From: Anaerolineales bacterium
Lineage (GTDB): Bacteria; Chloroflexota; Anaerolineae; Anaerolineales; Villigracilaceae
Assembly (NCBI GenBank): GCA_020847435.1
Contig: JADLBX010000003.1
Span: 1-64,000, forward strand
Direction of reading: 5' to 3'
DNA: 64,000 bases
The first letter of the stretch is position 1, and every line of letters begins with the position of its first letter. This document shows, piece by piece, positions 8,574 through 16,784 of this stretch. The notes under the pieces are model-generated. The model worked only from the letters and a program-made list of their open reading frames with translations. It had not been told where the DNA came from and did not search any database. Both the position numbers and the translations under genes were made by a program.

Positions 8574-9641
8574 ATGTCGAAACGGATCGAATACATTGAC
8601 ATCGCGCGCGGCATCGGCATTTTGCTGGTGGTCTTGGCGCACAACGACTTCGGTTTCATCTCGCAGTACGGTTATGAAGTCATCTATTCCTTCCACATGC
8701 CGTTGTTCTTTTTCCTTTCGGGGTACTTCATCAAGACGAACATCTCGTTCTTCGAGTTTTTCAAAAAGCGATTCCATTCCCTGCTCAAGCCTTATCTCTT
8801 CACCCTCTTTCTGATTTACGCTACCTCGGTATCCTTTGAAAAGATGGCGTTCGGCACAGCCATTCGGCGCATCGTCAAGTCGCTGTATGGGACAGGCGTT
8901 TACATTGACTGGGTGCAGTTGTGGTTTTTGCCGAACTTGTTCGTGGTGAGTCTGTACGCGTTCATCTTCCTCGTGATCGTGGGTAAACTCAACAACCGCT
9001 GGCTGAGGCTCGGCATTTTGACCGCGACGCTGGCGATCTCGCTTCCGTTTCTCAAAGCGTTCTATCCGTTTTCGGTCTCGCTCCTCGGCAACGATTACGA
9101 ACTCTTCGGCTTGCCGTTCAGCCTCGACCTCGTTTTCCTCAGCGGCTTCTTCTATATTTTGGGCAGTGAAGCGAGGCGCCTCACGACGGAGAAAATGTTC
9201 GATAACTATTTTCTGTTAGGCCTCACGGGCATCGGCGTGTTCACATTGAACTTCTTCATCGATTCGCCGATTGATTTGAACACTCGAACCTATTCCTCTT
9301 TCTTTATCAACACATTCGAGGCAATTGTCGGAATTTTGTTCACGCTGGCGCTGTCGCGGCAGATTGACTTACACACGCACAGGCTGGCTTCCCTGTTCAA
9401 ATATTTCGGGCGCATCTCGCTCATCATCCTGATCTTCCACGTCCCGATTCAGGATTTCTGGGGGCAGAAAATTTTAGCCAGCGCTGATAACCTCCCCCTC
9501 TCGATCTGGGTTGGATTCTTCATGGGCGTCGGCGGCTCGGCGCTGATCTACGAATTGTTCATCCGTAGGAACCCCGTCGCTGCGTGGTGGTTTGGGAGGG
9601 AGGCGGAGGGCGTTGAAATAAAAAAGGATATGTCACCCTGA
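8574..9641 (+). CDS. acyltransferase family membrane protein (NolL/fucose O-acetylase-like)
   Basis: A 355-residue protein with about ten membrane helices. The N-terminus IEYIDIARGIGILLVVLAHN and the motif YSFHMPLFFFLSGYF are typical of the acyltransferase 3 subgroup that O-acetylates sugars of surface glycans. It is not closely similar to the acyltransferase at 5088-6218, which has the OafA-type signature instead. Its last residues (DMSP) come from a palindromic repeat that begins inside the gene at 9632. It is convergent with the next gene across a bidirectional terminator. Confidence 0.82.
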   Translation: MSKRIEYIDIARGIGILLVVLAHNDFGFISQYGYEVIYSFHMPLFFFLSGYFIKTNISFFEFFKKRFHSLLKPYLFTLFLIYATSVSFEKMAFGTAIRRIVKSLYGTGVYIDWVQLWFLPNLFVVSLYAFIFLVIVGKLNNRWLRLGILTATLAISLPFLKAFYPFSVSLLGNDYELFGLPFSLDLVFLSGFFYILGSEARRLTTEKMFDNYFLLGLTGIGVFTLNFFIDSPIDLNTRTYSSFFINTFEAIVGILFTLALSRQIDLHTHRLASLFKYFGRISLIILIFHVPIQDFWGQKILASADNLPLSIWVGFFMGVGGSALIYELFIRRNPVAAWWFGREAEGVEIKKDMSP

Positions 9642-9711
9642 GGGAGCGGTTTTCAGCGACCGAAGGGTCTCGATTGTTGTGTTAGAGATGCTTCGTTTCA
9701 CTCAGCATGAC
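9632..9711. repeat. dispersed palindromic repeat, family B
   Basis: GTCACCCTGAGGGAGC at one end and CACTCAGCATGAC at the other, with GACCGAAGGGTCTCG and GAGATGCTTCG between them. It supplies the stop codon of the acyltransferase. Confidence 0.65.
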
Positions 9712-9722
9712 ATAGCAAATAA

Positions 9723-9747
9723 AAATCCCTCCATGAAGGAGGGATTT
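9723..9747. terminator. bidirectional rho-independent terminator
   Basis: AAATCCCTCC (9723-9732) pairs with GGAGGGATTT (9738-9747), flanked by A- and T-rich tracts. It lies between convergent genes. Confidence 0.8.
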
Positions 9748-9750
9748 CAT

Positions 9751-10233
9751 TTATTTCTCCGCAGTATCGGAAACTGCCGCCCTGCGTTCCTGCTCATCCT
9801 GCACCACACGGATGCCATTTTCAACTTGATTGGTGATTCGTTCCAATTCGGCTTGTAACTGCGTGAGACTGCGCATTACGTAATCGTCGGCGTCGGCGCG
9901 GACGTTTTCCGCTTCGGTGCGCGCTTGCGTGAGGATTTGTTCCCTGCGTTGTTGCGCCTCCTGCACGATCATCTCTTTGGCGGTGAGTTGGTCCGCTTTT
10001 TGGCGGGCGAGTTCGAGGGTGCGGTTCGCCTCCTCTTGCGCCTGCGCCAGCACGCGGTCGCGTTGACCGAGTAACTGCTGCGCCTTCTTCACCTCTTCGG
10101 GGATGGCGATGCGCATCTGGTCAATTATGTCCAACATGCGGTCTTCATCCACCATCACGTTGCGCGTGAGCGGGATGGATTTGCTTTCGTTGAAGAGTTC
10201 TTCGAGTCGGTCGATCAGTTGCAGGATGTCCAT
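9751..10233 (-). CDS. coiled-coil protein of the DivIVA / ATP synthase b-subunit type
   Basis: A 160-residue protein that is almost entirely helical after residue 40. It is rich in Ala, Glu, Gln and Arg, with heptad-like runs such as KKAQQLLGQRDRVLAQAQEE and EAENVRADADDYVMRSL. This resembles the long helix of F0 b subunits and DivIVA-like proteins, but there is no N-terminal membrane anchor. The N-terminus MDILQLIDRLEELFNESKSI is a separate amphipathic element. It is the last gene of the minus-strand group that includes hicAB and coaD. A structural or division-related role is plausible but unproven. Confidence 0.6.
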   Translation of the reverse strand: MDILQLIDRLEELFNESKSIPLTRNVMVDEDRMLDIIDQMRIAIPEEVKKAQQLLGQRDRVLAQAQEEANRTLELARQKADQLTAKEMIVQEAQQRREQILTQARTEAENVRADADDYVMRSLTQLQAELERITNQVENGIRVVQDEQERRAAVSDTAEK

Positions 10234-10256
10234 GGGGTCCTCCGCGTGAACATGGA

Positions 10257-10472
10257 TTACGCGGCTACAGCAACATACTCAGCAAAGCTATGCGAGCGAG
10301 GAATGGGTAATTTATCCTCCACGAGTCCTTGCACATGCAGTTCGATTGCTTCGTGCATGTTTTTAGCGGCTTCCTCACGAGTTTTGCCTGTGGCTACGCA
10401 ACCAGGAAGATCGGGAGAATAAACCGAATAATTATTTTTTATTTTTTCGATTACCACAAGAAACCGATACAT
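10257..10472 (-). CDS. hicB: HicB family antitoxin
   Basis: A 71-residue partial RNase H-like protein. The signature YSVYSPDLPGCVATGKTREE followed by AAKNMHEAIELHVQGL is characteristic of HicB-type antitoxins, which bind HicA and often repress their own operon. No C-terminal DNA-binding domain is visible in this short form. It starts 1 bp after the hicA stop, so the two genes are co-transcribed with toxin first. Confidence 0.88.
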   Translation of the reverse strand: MYRFLVVIEKIKNNYSVYSPDLPGCVATGKTREEAAKNMHEAIELHVQGLVEDKLPIPRSHSFAEYVAVAA

Positions 10473-10473
10473 C

Positions 10474-10680
10474 TTAACCTTCTTTCCTGGAAGGCTTCTT
10501 GATTTGAGCCTGTTTGAAAATACTGTTTAGCGTTCCAGGGGCGAGATCGTGGCTGGGGTGCCCTGCAATCGTCACTCGCCCGAGTTTTGTCGGATGTTTA
10601 TATTGACGATGACTGCCTTTTGTCGCTACGAGATACCAGCCGTCAACTTCAATCAATTTCAAGACATCCCGAACTTTCAT
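10474..10680 (-). CDS. hicA: HicA family mRNA interferase toxin
   Basis: A 68-residue protein with a double-stranded RNA-binding-like fold. The catalytic His lies in ATKGSHRQYKHP, followed by VTIAGHPSHDLAPGTLNSIF and a helix ending in KQAQIKK. HicA toxins cleave mRNA and are neutralised by HicB. It sits between coaD and hicB on the same strand. Both sequences look intact, so the module is probably functional. Confidence 0.88.
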   Translation of the reverse strand: MKVRDVLKLIEVDGWYLVATKGSHRQYKHPTKLGRVTIAGHPSHDLAPGTLNSIFKQAQIKKPSRKEG

Positions 10681-10700
10681 TGAGGCAATTCTAGCACAGA

Positions 10701-11219
10701 TTAATCCCGAAGCGAATTGGGGACGGTGTGCTGGTCGCCCATTTCGGCGACTTTTTTCTTGAAGGCTTGTTCCACATACGGCGGCACCATGCTCGAAATA
10801 TCGCCGTTGAGCATGGCGATCTCGCGGACGGTGGTCGAGGAAAGGAAGGTGTGCTCCTCCGCCGTGATGAGCGCGGCAACTTCAATGTCGGGGGCGAGGC
10901 GGTGATTCGCCAACGCCATGCGGAACTCAAACTCGAAGTCCGAGAAGACGCGCAAGCCGCGCACGATCACCTGCGCTTCGATCTTGCGCGCAAACTCGAC
11001 GGTGAGTCCGCTGTAGCCCGTCACCTTGATCTTCGGGTTGTCTTTGAACGCTTCTTTGACGAGTCCGATTCGTTCTTCGGGCGTAAACATCAACGACTTC
11101 AACGGCTTGTCGTAAACCGCCATCACGACCTCGTCGAAGAGACGGGAGGCGCGCTCGGCAATGTCAATGTGACCGAAATGGATGGGATCGAATGTTCCTG
11201 GAAATAAGGCTCTGACCAT
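10701..11219 (-). CDS. coaD: phosphopantetheine adenylyltransferase
   Basis: Catalyses the fourth step of coenzyme A synthesis: ATP and 4'-phosphopantetheine give dephospho-CoA. At 172 residues it is typical in length. The nucleotidyltransferase motif is GTFDPIHFGHID near the N-terminus, and the second motif SSTTVREIAMLNGDIS lies near residue 130. The start ATG at 11219 fits the conserved MVRALFPGTFDP. The hicAB module follows after 20 bp, so the toxin genes may share its transcript. Confidence 0.95.
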   Translation of the reverse strand: MVRALFPGTFDPIHFGHIDIAERASRLFDEVVMAVYDKPLKSLMFTPEERIGLVKEAFKDNPKIKVTGYSGLTVEFARKIEAQVIVRGLRVFSDFEFEFRMALANHRLAPDIEVAALITAEEHTFLSSTTVREIAMLNGDISSMVPPYVEQAFKKKVAEMGDQHTVPNSLRD

Positions 11220-11308
11220 GTTAGTTTTCTAGTCTCCTAGTCGTTTAGTCTCGTAGTCCATTCGTCGCGCATTTGACTATCAAACTACGCGACTATCAAA
11301 CTAACTGA

Positions 11309-13867
11309 CTAACTCACATCTCCCTTGCCCTCGCCCCAAAAGCGACCGAGCGATTCAGCAAGCAGTTTGTGTTCGGGTTGACTCAGATCCGCATCTTTCT
11401 CGAAGACAGCGGATGCCTGCGCCCGCGCCTTTTCGATCAATTTGACGTCGGTGATGCTTGCCATGCGGAGGCTGTTGGCGAACCCCGCCTGACGCGTTCC
11501 CAAAAATTCGCCTGGTCCACGAATCTGCAAATCTTTTTCCGCCAACACAAAGCCGTCGTTGGATTCCGCCATGATCTGCAGACGTTCGTTCTCGGTCGCG
11601 TCTTCGCGCGTGGGGATCAGCAAACAATACGATTGAGCCGAGCCGCGCCCGACGCGCCCGCGCAGTTGATGGAGTTGCGCCAAGCCGAAACGGTCTGCGC
11701 CTTCGATGAGCATGACTGTCGCGTTCGGCACGTCCACGCCGACTTCGACGACAGTGGTCGAGACGAGGATGTTGTATGCCTTGTCGCGGAATTTGAGCAT
11801 CGTCTCGTCTTTTTCGCTGGGACGCATCTTGCCGTGCAGTAATCCGAGTTTCAAATCGGGGAAGACTTCCTTCGAGAGAGTCTCGTAATCGTCCACGGCG
11901 GCTTTGGCTTCGATCTTCTCGCTTTCCTCGATGAGCGGATAGATGATGAACGCCTGCTTGCCATCCTTGATCTGACCGCGCAGAAGCGTGAATGCGCGCT
12001 CGCGTTCCTGCGGACGAAGCACAAACGTGTTGATCGGGATTCGTCCTGCGGGCATCTCATCCATGATGGAAATGTCGAGGTCGCCGTAGAGGGTCAACGC
12101 AAGCGAGCGTGGAATCGGCGTGGCGGTCATCACCAGCAGATGAGGATTCGTTCCCTTGCTTCGTAACTCGGCGCGTTGCTCGACGCCGAAGCGATGTTGC
12201 TCGTCAATGACGACGAATTGCAAGTCGGCGAATTGCACGTTCGGCTCGATGACCGCATGCGTGCCGATTACGATTTTGATCGTGTTGTTTGCGATTCCGT
12301 TGCGAATCTCTTCCTTTTCCGATTCAGGCGTGTCGCCCGTGAGCAGGCGAATTTTCTGGAGTGCAGGAGCTCGTGTGCCCGATAGGGTATGCTCCTGCAC
12401 ATCGGACAGCGAGCTGTCCGACTCCAGAGCCTTTCCCAGAAGTTTTTTGAAGTTGCGATAATGTTGCTCGGCAAGGATCGAAGTCGGAGCCATGATGGCG
12501 GCTTGCGCGCCGTTGCTTGTGATGATCGAAGCGGCTAAAGCCGCGACGACGGTTTTGCCTGAACCGACATCGCCTTGCAAGAGTCGATTCATCGGTTTGC
12601 CCGAGTCGAGGTCGCGGCGGATGTCTGCGATGGCGCGTTCTTGCGCGGCTGTCAGGGTGAAGGGCAGGCTCGTCTTTAGCGAATCAAACGTCCCGTCGGA
12701 AAGAACGAAGCGGCGTCCATCCACCGAAAGCCAGTCACGGCGTTGGCGCAGAACTCCCATTTGCAAATAAAAAATTTCGTCGAAGGCGAGACGTTCACGC
12801 GCCGCGTTGAGTTTTTCCTGCGACGATGGAAAATGGATCTGCAACAACGCCTCGCCGATCGGCATGACCCGCGCCGCATTGCGAACGCTTTCGGGAAGCG
12901 CATCTGGCACGGCGGGCGCAAAATATTCGACGACCTGCTTCATCACATTGCGAAGCCATTTTTGCGTGACGCGTTCGGTCAGCGAATAGACTGGCACGAT
13001 GCGATTCGTGTGTAGGTTCTCGACTTCCACAGGTTCCCAATCGGGGCTGTTCATCACGAGCCGCCCGAGATATTGATCCACTTTTCCAGAAACCGAAATT
13101 GCGTTGCCCTGTTTGAATCGATTCGCAAGCCACGGCTGATTGAAATACGATAACCTCAGCGCGCCCGTGCCGTCGCCGATGATCACCTCGACGATCGAAG
13201 CCTTGCCGCCGCGTATCTGCCGCGTGTGCACGCTTTGGATCGTGCCGATCACCGTCACTTGCTCGCCGTAAAATAAATCTTTGATGGGCTTGAGTTGCGA
13301 ATAATCGTCGTAGCGGCGCGGGTAGTAATACAACATGTCGCCGAGCGTGACCATGCCAAGTTTGGCGAAGGTCTCCGCATTTTTCGGTCCGACGCCTTGA
13401 AGCACGGTGAGTTTTGCGTCGAGCGCGGCAGGCGTGGATGAATGCCGCGCGCCCGCGACGGCTTCCAAGCGCGGTTGCGGCGCGTGACGCGGTCGTTGTT
13501 CGTGATGTTCACGCTTTTGGATTTCCACCTTCGGCGACTCACTCTGCGGATGCGACGAACGCGTCTGTGCCTGACCTTCGGGCTGACTCGCCGACTTCGG
13601 CTTTTGTTGCGCCTCAGGGTACGCGTCCCCGATGCGCTTCCATAACCCCTTCAACGCGTCCGCGCGCGACTGTGGGCTGAGCCCGTCATACGAGCGGAGT
13701 CTCTGCACGACGGCTTGAATCACCTCTTCGTTGAGACTGTCGGCGCGGGCTTCGCCTTCCCAGTAGTTGAGCATCTCCGCCAACCCGCCGATGATGGCGG
13801 TGTTGGCATATCCGTTCTCATGTTCGAGACGGAAAAATTTCCGTAATTTCTCCAATGAGGGCTGCAT
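11309..13867 (-). CDS. recG: ATP-dependent DNA helicase RecG
   Basis: An 852-residue branch-migration helicase for stalled forks and Holliday junctions. It is longer than E. coli RecG (about 690) because of an N-terminal extension of roughly 140 residues, a feature I believe is common in Chloroflexota. The order is: extension, LQGVGPKNAETFAKLG, an OB-fold wedge (VTVIGTIQSV), Walker A GDVGSGKT, DEQH box as DEQHRFGVEQ, TATPIPRSLALT, and motif VI QLRGRVGRG. Residues about 481-504 (ESDSSLSDVQEHTLSG and the residues after it) are encoded by a palindromic element that inserted in frame between helicase motifs. Transcription may come from the SOS-like promoter at 14726-14754. Confidence 0.95.
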   Translation of the reverse strand: MQPSLEKLRKFFRLEHENGYANTAIIGGLAEMLNYWEGEARADSLNEEVIQAVVQRLRSYDGLSPQSRADALKGLWKRIGDAYPEAQQKPKSASQPEGQAQTRSSHPQSESPKVEIQKREHHEQRPRHAPQPRLEAVAGARHSSTPAALDAKLTVLQGVGPKNAETFAKLGMVTLGDMLYYYPRRYDDYSQLKPIKDLFYGEQVTVIGTIQSVHTRQIRGGKASIVEVIIGDGTGALRLSYFNQPWLANRFKQGNAISVSGKVDQYLGRLVMNSPDWEPVEVENLHTNRIVPVYSLTERVTQKWLRNVMKQVVEYFAPAVPDALPESVRNAARVMPIGEALLQIHFPSSQEKLNAARERLAFDEIFYLQMGVLRQRRDWLSVDGRRFVLSDGTFDSLKTSLPFTLTAAQERAIADIRRDLDSGKPMNRLLQGDVGSGKTVVAALAASIITSNGAQAAIMAPTSILAEQHYRNFKKLLGKALESDSSLSDVQEHTLSGTRAPALQKIRLLTGDTPESEKEEIRNGIANNTIKIVIGTHAVIEPNVQFADLQFVVIDEQHRFGVEQRAELRSKGTNPHLLVMTATPIPRSLALTLYGDLDISIMDEMPAGRIPINTFVLRPQERERAFTLLRGQIKDGKQAFIIYPLIEESEKIEAKAAVDDYETLSKEVFPDLKLGLLHGKMRPSEKDETMLKFRDKAYNILVSTTVVEVGVDVPNATVMLIEGADRFGLAQLHQLRGRVGRGSAQSYCLLIPTREDATENERLQIMAESNDGFVLAEKDLQIRGPGEFLGTRQAGFANSLRMASITDVKLIEKARAQASAVFEKDADLSQPEHKLLAESLGRFWGEGKGDVS
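12355..12428. repeat. in-frame palindromic element with a three-way junction fold, inside recG
   Basis: Outer arms TCTGGAGT (12355-12362) and ACTCCAGA (12421-12428) enclose two perfect hairpins: GCAGGAGC (12363-12370) with GCTCCTGC (12391-12398), and CGGACAGC (12403-12410) with GCTGTCCG (12413-12420). It adds about 24 residues to RecG with no frameshift. Confidence 0.7.
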
Positions 13868-13895
13868 GAGGTAATTTTATCATGGGCTGAATCAA

Positions 13896-13926
13896 GACAT
13901 CCGAAGCCTTTGAAACTTCGGATGTC
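13896..13926. terminator. hairpin between the DUF5131 gene and recG
   Basis: GACATCCGAAG (13896-13906) pairs with CTTCGGATGTC (13916-13926) across a 9-base loop. No T-run follows on the minus strand, so it may only attenuate read-through into recG or be another palindromic repeat. Confidence 0.4.
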
Positions 13927-13966
13927 ATTGCTTAGAAAGAAAGTAGATTCTTGCCGCTTAGCTTGT

Positions 13967-14692
13967 TTAGGCGCCCACTAAATCTATGTTCTTTGGCATT
14001 TCGTCCCAAGTTCTTCCATCAAGCAACCGTCCCGCCTTTTTCTTTTGTACCCCACCCCATTGTTTGAAAAAGAACGGAACTTTTGCCCTCAGGCACTGAT
14101 CTCTTACGCCAACTACCCATTCCCTTTCAAGAGGACGGGCGCCAGGTCCTGACTCGCCTCCTACGATTACCCAGTTTATTCCCTTCAAATTCATCTTTCC
14201 GATTGGTCCAAGCAAAGGTTCAACGGATAGGAACTTTATCTTTGCTCCCGTGTTTCGCAGATGGTCAATCCTGAATGTATACTTTGAATTCTCCACACTG
14301 ACGCCCATCCAAATATTATCTGTCCATTCGAGCTGTGGACTGAGTTCCATCAATCTATCGGAGCGTTTTGTCAAAACTTGGAATTGATGCCAGTGAGCGC
14401 GCTTCATCACATCGAAGACGCGTTGAATGAACTCCAACGGCACATCCTTGTGGAATAGATCGCTCATCGAATTGACGAAAATTACCTGAGGTGTTTTCCA
14501 TTCCAAAGGCTTTTCAAGCGCACGAGGGTGCATGGTTAACTTGAAGCCGTTGACATAATTTGCCTGCCCCATCGCTTGAAGTCGCTTCGCCATACGTTCT
14601 GCGTAGCAATGTTTACAACCAGGACTAATCTTATTGCAACCAGTAAGCGGATTCCAAGTGGATTCAGTCCACTCTATCCGTGATTGAGCCAT
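13967..14692 (-). CDS. DUF5131 (phage Gp37/Gp68-type) three-Cys-motif protein
   Basis: A 241-residue protein with the family's N-terminal signature [20 protein letters not shown] and [11 protein letters not shown]. The three cysteines ([11 protein letters not shown]) resemble the iron-sulphur ligands of radical SAM enzymes, but the spacing differs and the activity is not established. Later conserved segments are [31 protein letters not shown] and [14 protein letters not shown]. The family occurs in phages and accessory regions. GGAGGAG lies just before the ATG. It has its own promoter with a LexA-like operator, so DNA damage induction is likely if that site is real. Its partner gene tcmP lies directly upstream. 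Confidence 0.88.
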   Translation of the reverse strand: MAQSRIEWTESTWNPLTGCNKISPGCKHCYAERMAKRLQAMGQANYVNGFKLTMHPRALEKPLEWKTPQVIFVNSMSDLFHKDVPLEFIQRVFDVMKRAHWHQFQVLTKRSDRLMELSPQLEWTDNIWMGVSVENSKYTFRIDHLRNTGAKIKFLSVEPLLGPIGKMNLKGINWVIVGGESGPGARPLEREWVVGVRDQCLRAKVPFFFKQWGGVQKKKAGRLLDGRTWDEMPKNIDLVGA

Positions 14693-14725
14693 TTTCTCCT
14701 CCGAGAGAATCTAGATCACCGATCA

Positions 14726-14754
14726 ATTATAGAACATATGTTCAATTTTGTCTA
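14726..14754 (-). promoter_or_regulatory. promoter of the DUF5131 gene with a LexA-type operator in its spacer
   Basis: Reading on the minus strand: -35 TAGACA (14754-14749), a 17-bp spacer, and a perfect -10 TATAAT (14731-14726). The spacer starts next to the -10 with the perfect 12-bp palindrome GAACATATGTTC (14732-14743). This matches the GAAC-N4-GTTC core of the Gram-positive SOS box. Binding would directly block RNA polymerase. The -35 overlaps the tcmP stop codon. Confidence 0.6.
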
Positions 14755-15879
14755 CTCCTGTTTTGTGAGGCGAAAAGCAACACGTCTTTCAGAATTATAT
14801 TCGATGTAATAACCTCTCACGGGTTTCCCGTCCAGTCCAACAACCTCAAATTTTGATTTGTTTTTCTTCAAAATATCATTGGTATGCTTGGGAAGAAAGC
14901 CATTTTCCAATCCAAAAAGATACAGTTCTGCATTAGTGCGATATTCGGCACTGTCTAAAAATGCCCAAAGTTTACTGGGATAGCCAGACAATTCCGTCTC
15001 ATCAAAAAGAGACATGGTTTTCTCTACGGAATGTCCCCTACCTCGACTCGGGTCAACACTCCATTTTGATTCAAGCATTTTTGCGTATCCTCTGATGTTG
15101 CTTGTGAAGAAAAACAGGCTATAAACATTGCTGGCATCTCTTTCAAGAATAAAGGTGTCAACAAAGATTTTCAGGTCTTTCAAAAACACTCGAAACCTTG
15201 CCTCTAATTGTTCGATGAAATCATAAGGAGACTGAAAATCTGGTATGGACTTCCCGAACAATTCATTCAAAAACAACCGAAGAGGTTCGCTTCCTGGAAA
15301 TCCTGAACGAACTGCAGAGTCGGCAAATCTATACATGTGGGCAATTGGCAACCACAGAAACACTTCGGTTTCTCCACCTTGAAGCATTTTGCGAATATCG
15401 TCAGGTTTAATCGCCTTATATCCAAAAGGATCAATGAAAAACAAGCCTTTTGCATCTCTCGTTTTTGAAACTAAATCAATTGCTTTAGGGTAAATGTCTT
15501 CGTAGTTTTCTTTATAAAACTCAACCTTTACGTTATCGGGTCTATAAATTTTTGAGCCCATCTTCTGAACTCTATCAACTTTATAAACCCCACCTTCTAT
15601 TTCAGACATACCATTATCGTTAAACCAAATCGTTATATTTGGCACAGAATTGTTATTGGAAAAGAAATGATGACGAATACAATCCAAGGCAATTATTGGA
15701 CTTCCTTTGGCATCGTTTTCATATATTCCTTCCCCGCAGAAGAGATCAAAAAGAAAAATTCTTTTTACAAACCCAGCTCGATGCAAAATGTTTAAGTAGA
15801 TTGACAAGTAGCGACCATAAAGTTCTACTTTTGCTTTTGAATGTTCCAATTGACTTGTTTTTGGATTAGTATTTTTCAT
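14752..15879 (-). CDS. tcmP: three-Cys-motif partner protein TcmP
   Basis: A 375-residue protein of the TcmP family, known for being found next to DUF5131 proteins. The N-terminal part has KVELYGRYLSIYLNIL and RIFLFDLFCGEGIYENDAKG, which resembles a Rossmann-like methyltransferase motif I (FDLFCGEG), and later LFFIDPFGYKAIKP, a DPF/Y-like motif IV. This suggests a methyltransferase-like fold, but the substrate is unknown. The C-terminal region holds helices that could bind a partner. The gene is AT-richer than its neighbours, which points to horizontal acquisition. It ends 59 bp before the DUF5131 start, and its stop overlaps that gene's -35. Confidence 0.85.
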   Translation of the reverse strand: MKNTNPKTSQLEHSKAKVELYGRYLSIYLNILHRAGFVKRIFLFDLFCGEGIYENDAKGSPIIALDCIRHHFFSNNNSVPNITIWFNDNGMSEIEGGVYKVDRVQKMGSKIYRPDNVKVEFYKENYEDIYPKAIDLVSKTRDAKGLFFIDPFGYKAIKPDDIRKMLQGGETEVFLWLPIAHMYRFADSAVRSGFPGSEPLRLFLNELFGKSIPDFQSPYDFIEQLEARFRVFLKDLKIFVDTFILERDASNVYSLFFFTSNIRGYAKMLESKWSVDPSRGRGHSVEKTMSLFDETELSGYPSKLWAFLDSAEYRTNAELYLFGLENGFLPKHTNDILKKNKSKFEVVGLDGKPVRGYYIEYNSERRVAFRLTKQE

Positions 15880-15983
15880 GATTTACCTCTCCTTGGGTAT
15901 AGAACTCTTGCCCTCTTTTTATCTTTTCAATACGGTATATCAAAACGCTATCAAACAGTGTTCATCTAATCTTTTACAATTCA

Positions 15984-16304
15984 TCATACAGGCACACCCT
16001 CAACGCGTACGTTGCGGAGCAGGGGTTTGTCTGCCGTTAGCCAGTCGTTCTCACGCATGAACATCAGACTGATCGTGGTCAAATACTTGAGAGAGAGATC
16101 GGCGACCAAATCATCGGTCCGTGTCAATTCGATGGGAGCACGTTCATACTCATCAAGAACGATGAGCACATCCACATCTGAACCTTCTTCGTAATCCCCG
16201 CGCGCATACGAACCGTACAAGTACACGCCTTTGAGGCGGTCTTGATACAGACTCGTCAATCCAGTTTTGAGTTCTTCCAGTAGCGTTTGGATTGCATCTG
16301 GCAT
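15984..16304 (-). CDS. MNT-type nucleotidyltransferase domain protein
   Basis: A 106-residue minimal nucleotidyltransferase. The active-site signature is GVYLYGSYARGDYEEGSDVD followed by VLIV, which gives the GS-x10-DxD pattern of pol-beta-type enzymes. In many genomes such proteins are MntA antitoxins that AMPylate a HEPN toxin, but I see no HEPN gene next to this copy. The C-terminal part is short and ends with LLRNVRVEGVPV. It may be a solitary remnant of a HEPN-MNT module. A complete pair is present at 18499-19147. Confidence 0.8.
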   Translation of the reverse strand: MPDAIQTLLEELKTGLTSLYQDRLKGVYLYGSYARGDYEEGSDVDVLIVLDEYERAPIELTRTDDLVADLSLKYLTTISLMFMRENDWLTADKPLLRNVRVEGVPV

Positions 16305-16413
16305 GAAACTGTTCCTGCCTGTATCTTACCGTATTTTCTAAACCTCGGCATAGCGTTTTTGTAGCCGCTACCCTAGTGTTACAATCGCCTCAGCACTAAT
16401 CCAAGAGGCTCCT

Positions 16414-16496
16414 CATGACCAAACCAACCTTCAAATGGGACGATCCCTTTCTGCTCAACGACCAACTGACCGACGAAGAGCGGATGATCCGCGACG
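16414..16496. repeat. left copy of the 82-bp direct repeat flanking the VapBC-like cassette
   Basis: The right copy is at 17261-17343. The distance between copies is 847 bp and identity is 82/83 including one flanking C. Confidence 0.85.
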
Positions 16497-16549
16497 GAGC
16501 GCTCTTCTGCAAGCCGTTTCGCAACAAAGCGTTTCTGGAAAAAGGGTAA
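16415..16549 (+). pseudogene. duplicated 5' end of the glutaryl-CoA dehydrogenase gene
   Basis: Bases 16415-16496 repeat bases 17262-17343, the first 82 bases of gcdH, with one difference (GACGAT against GACGAC). After the match the frame runs on for 17 unrelated codons to a stop at 16547-16549, giving a 44-residue product that cannot be an enzyme. The upstream sequence has a TACAAT at about 16378-16383, so this may be the original promoter and start region of gcdH, now cut off by the toxin cassette that follows. Confidence 0.8.
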
Positions 16550-16568
16550 AATAGGGATTGAGGTTATC

Positions 16569-16784
16569 ATGCAACAAACATTTCGCACAAAAACTCTGAT
16601 CACCAAGGATGGAAAAATTTCCATCAAGGGTTTGCCCTTTCGCACAGGCGAAACTGTTGAAGTGACTGTACGCCGCGGGAAAAAGCCTTCCCGTGCGGCG
16701 AAATATCCCCTGCGCGGCAAAACCGTTGTTTACCGTGATCCTTTCAAGGGTGTGGCGGTCAATGATTGGGAATCCGCTCGATGA
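16569..16784 (+). CDS. putative antitoxin of a PIN-toxin module
   Basis: A 71-residue basic protein. The first 40 residues (FRTKTLITKDGKISIKGLPF, then RTGETVEVTVRRG) look like a swapped-hairpin AbrB/SpoVT or related beta-rich DNA-binding domain, and the C-terminal tail (VVYRDPFKGVAVNDWESA) would wrap around the toxin, as in other VapB-type antitoxins. It overlaps the PIN gene start by 4 bp (ATGA), the usual arrangement for co-translated antitoxin and toxin. Family assignment is by context more than by sequence. Confidence 0.65.
   Translation: MQQTFRTKTLITKDGKISIKGLPFRTGETVEVTVRRGKKPSRAAKYPLRGKTVVYRDPFKGVAVNDWESAR

Noticed and set aside
15929-16359. Short words AATACGGTA and AAAACGCTAT on the left of the MNT gene recur inverted on its right
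   Set aside because: The order of the two words on the right is not the mirror of the left, so they do not form terminal repeats; chance is likely.
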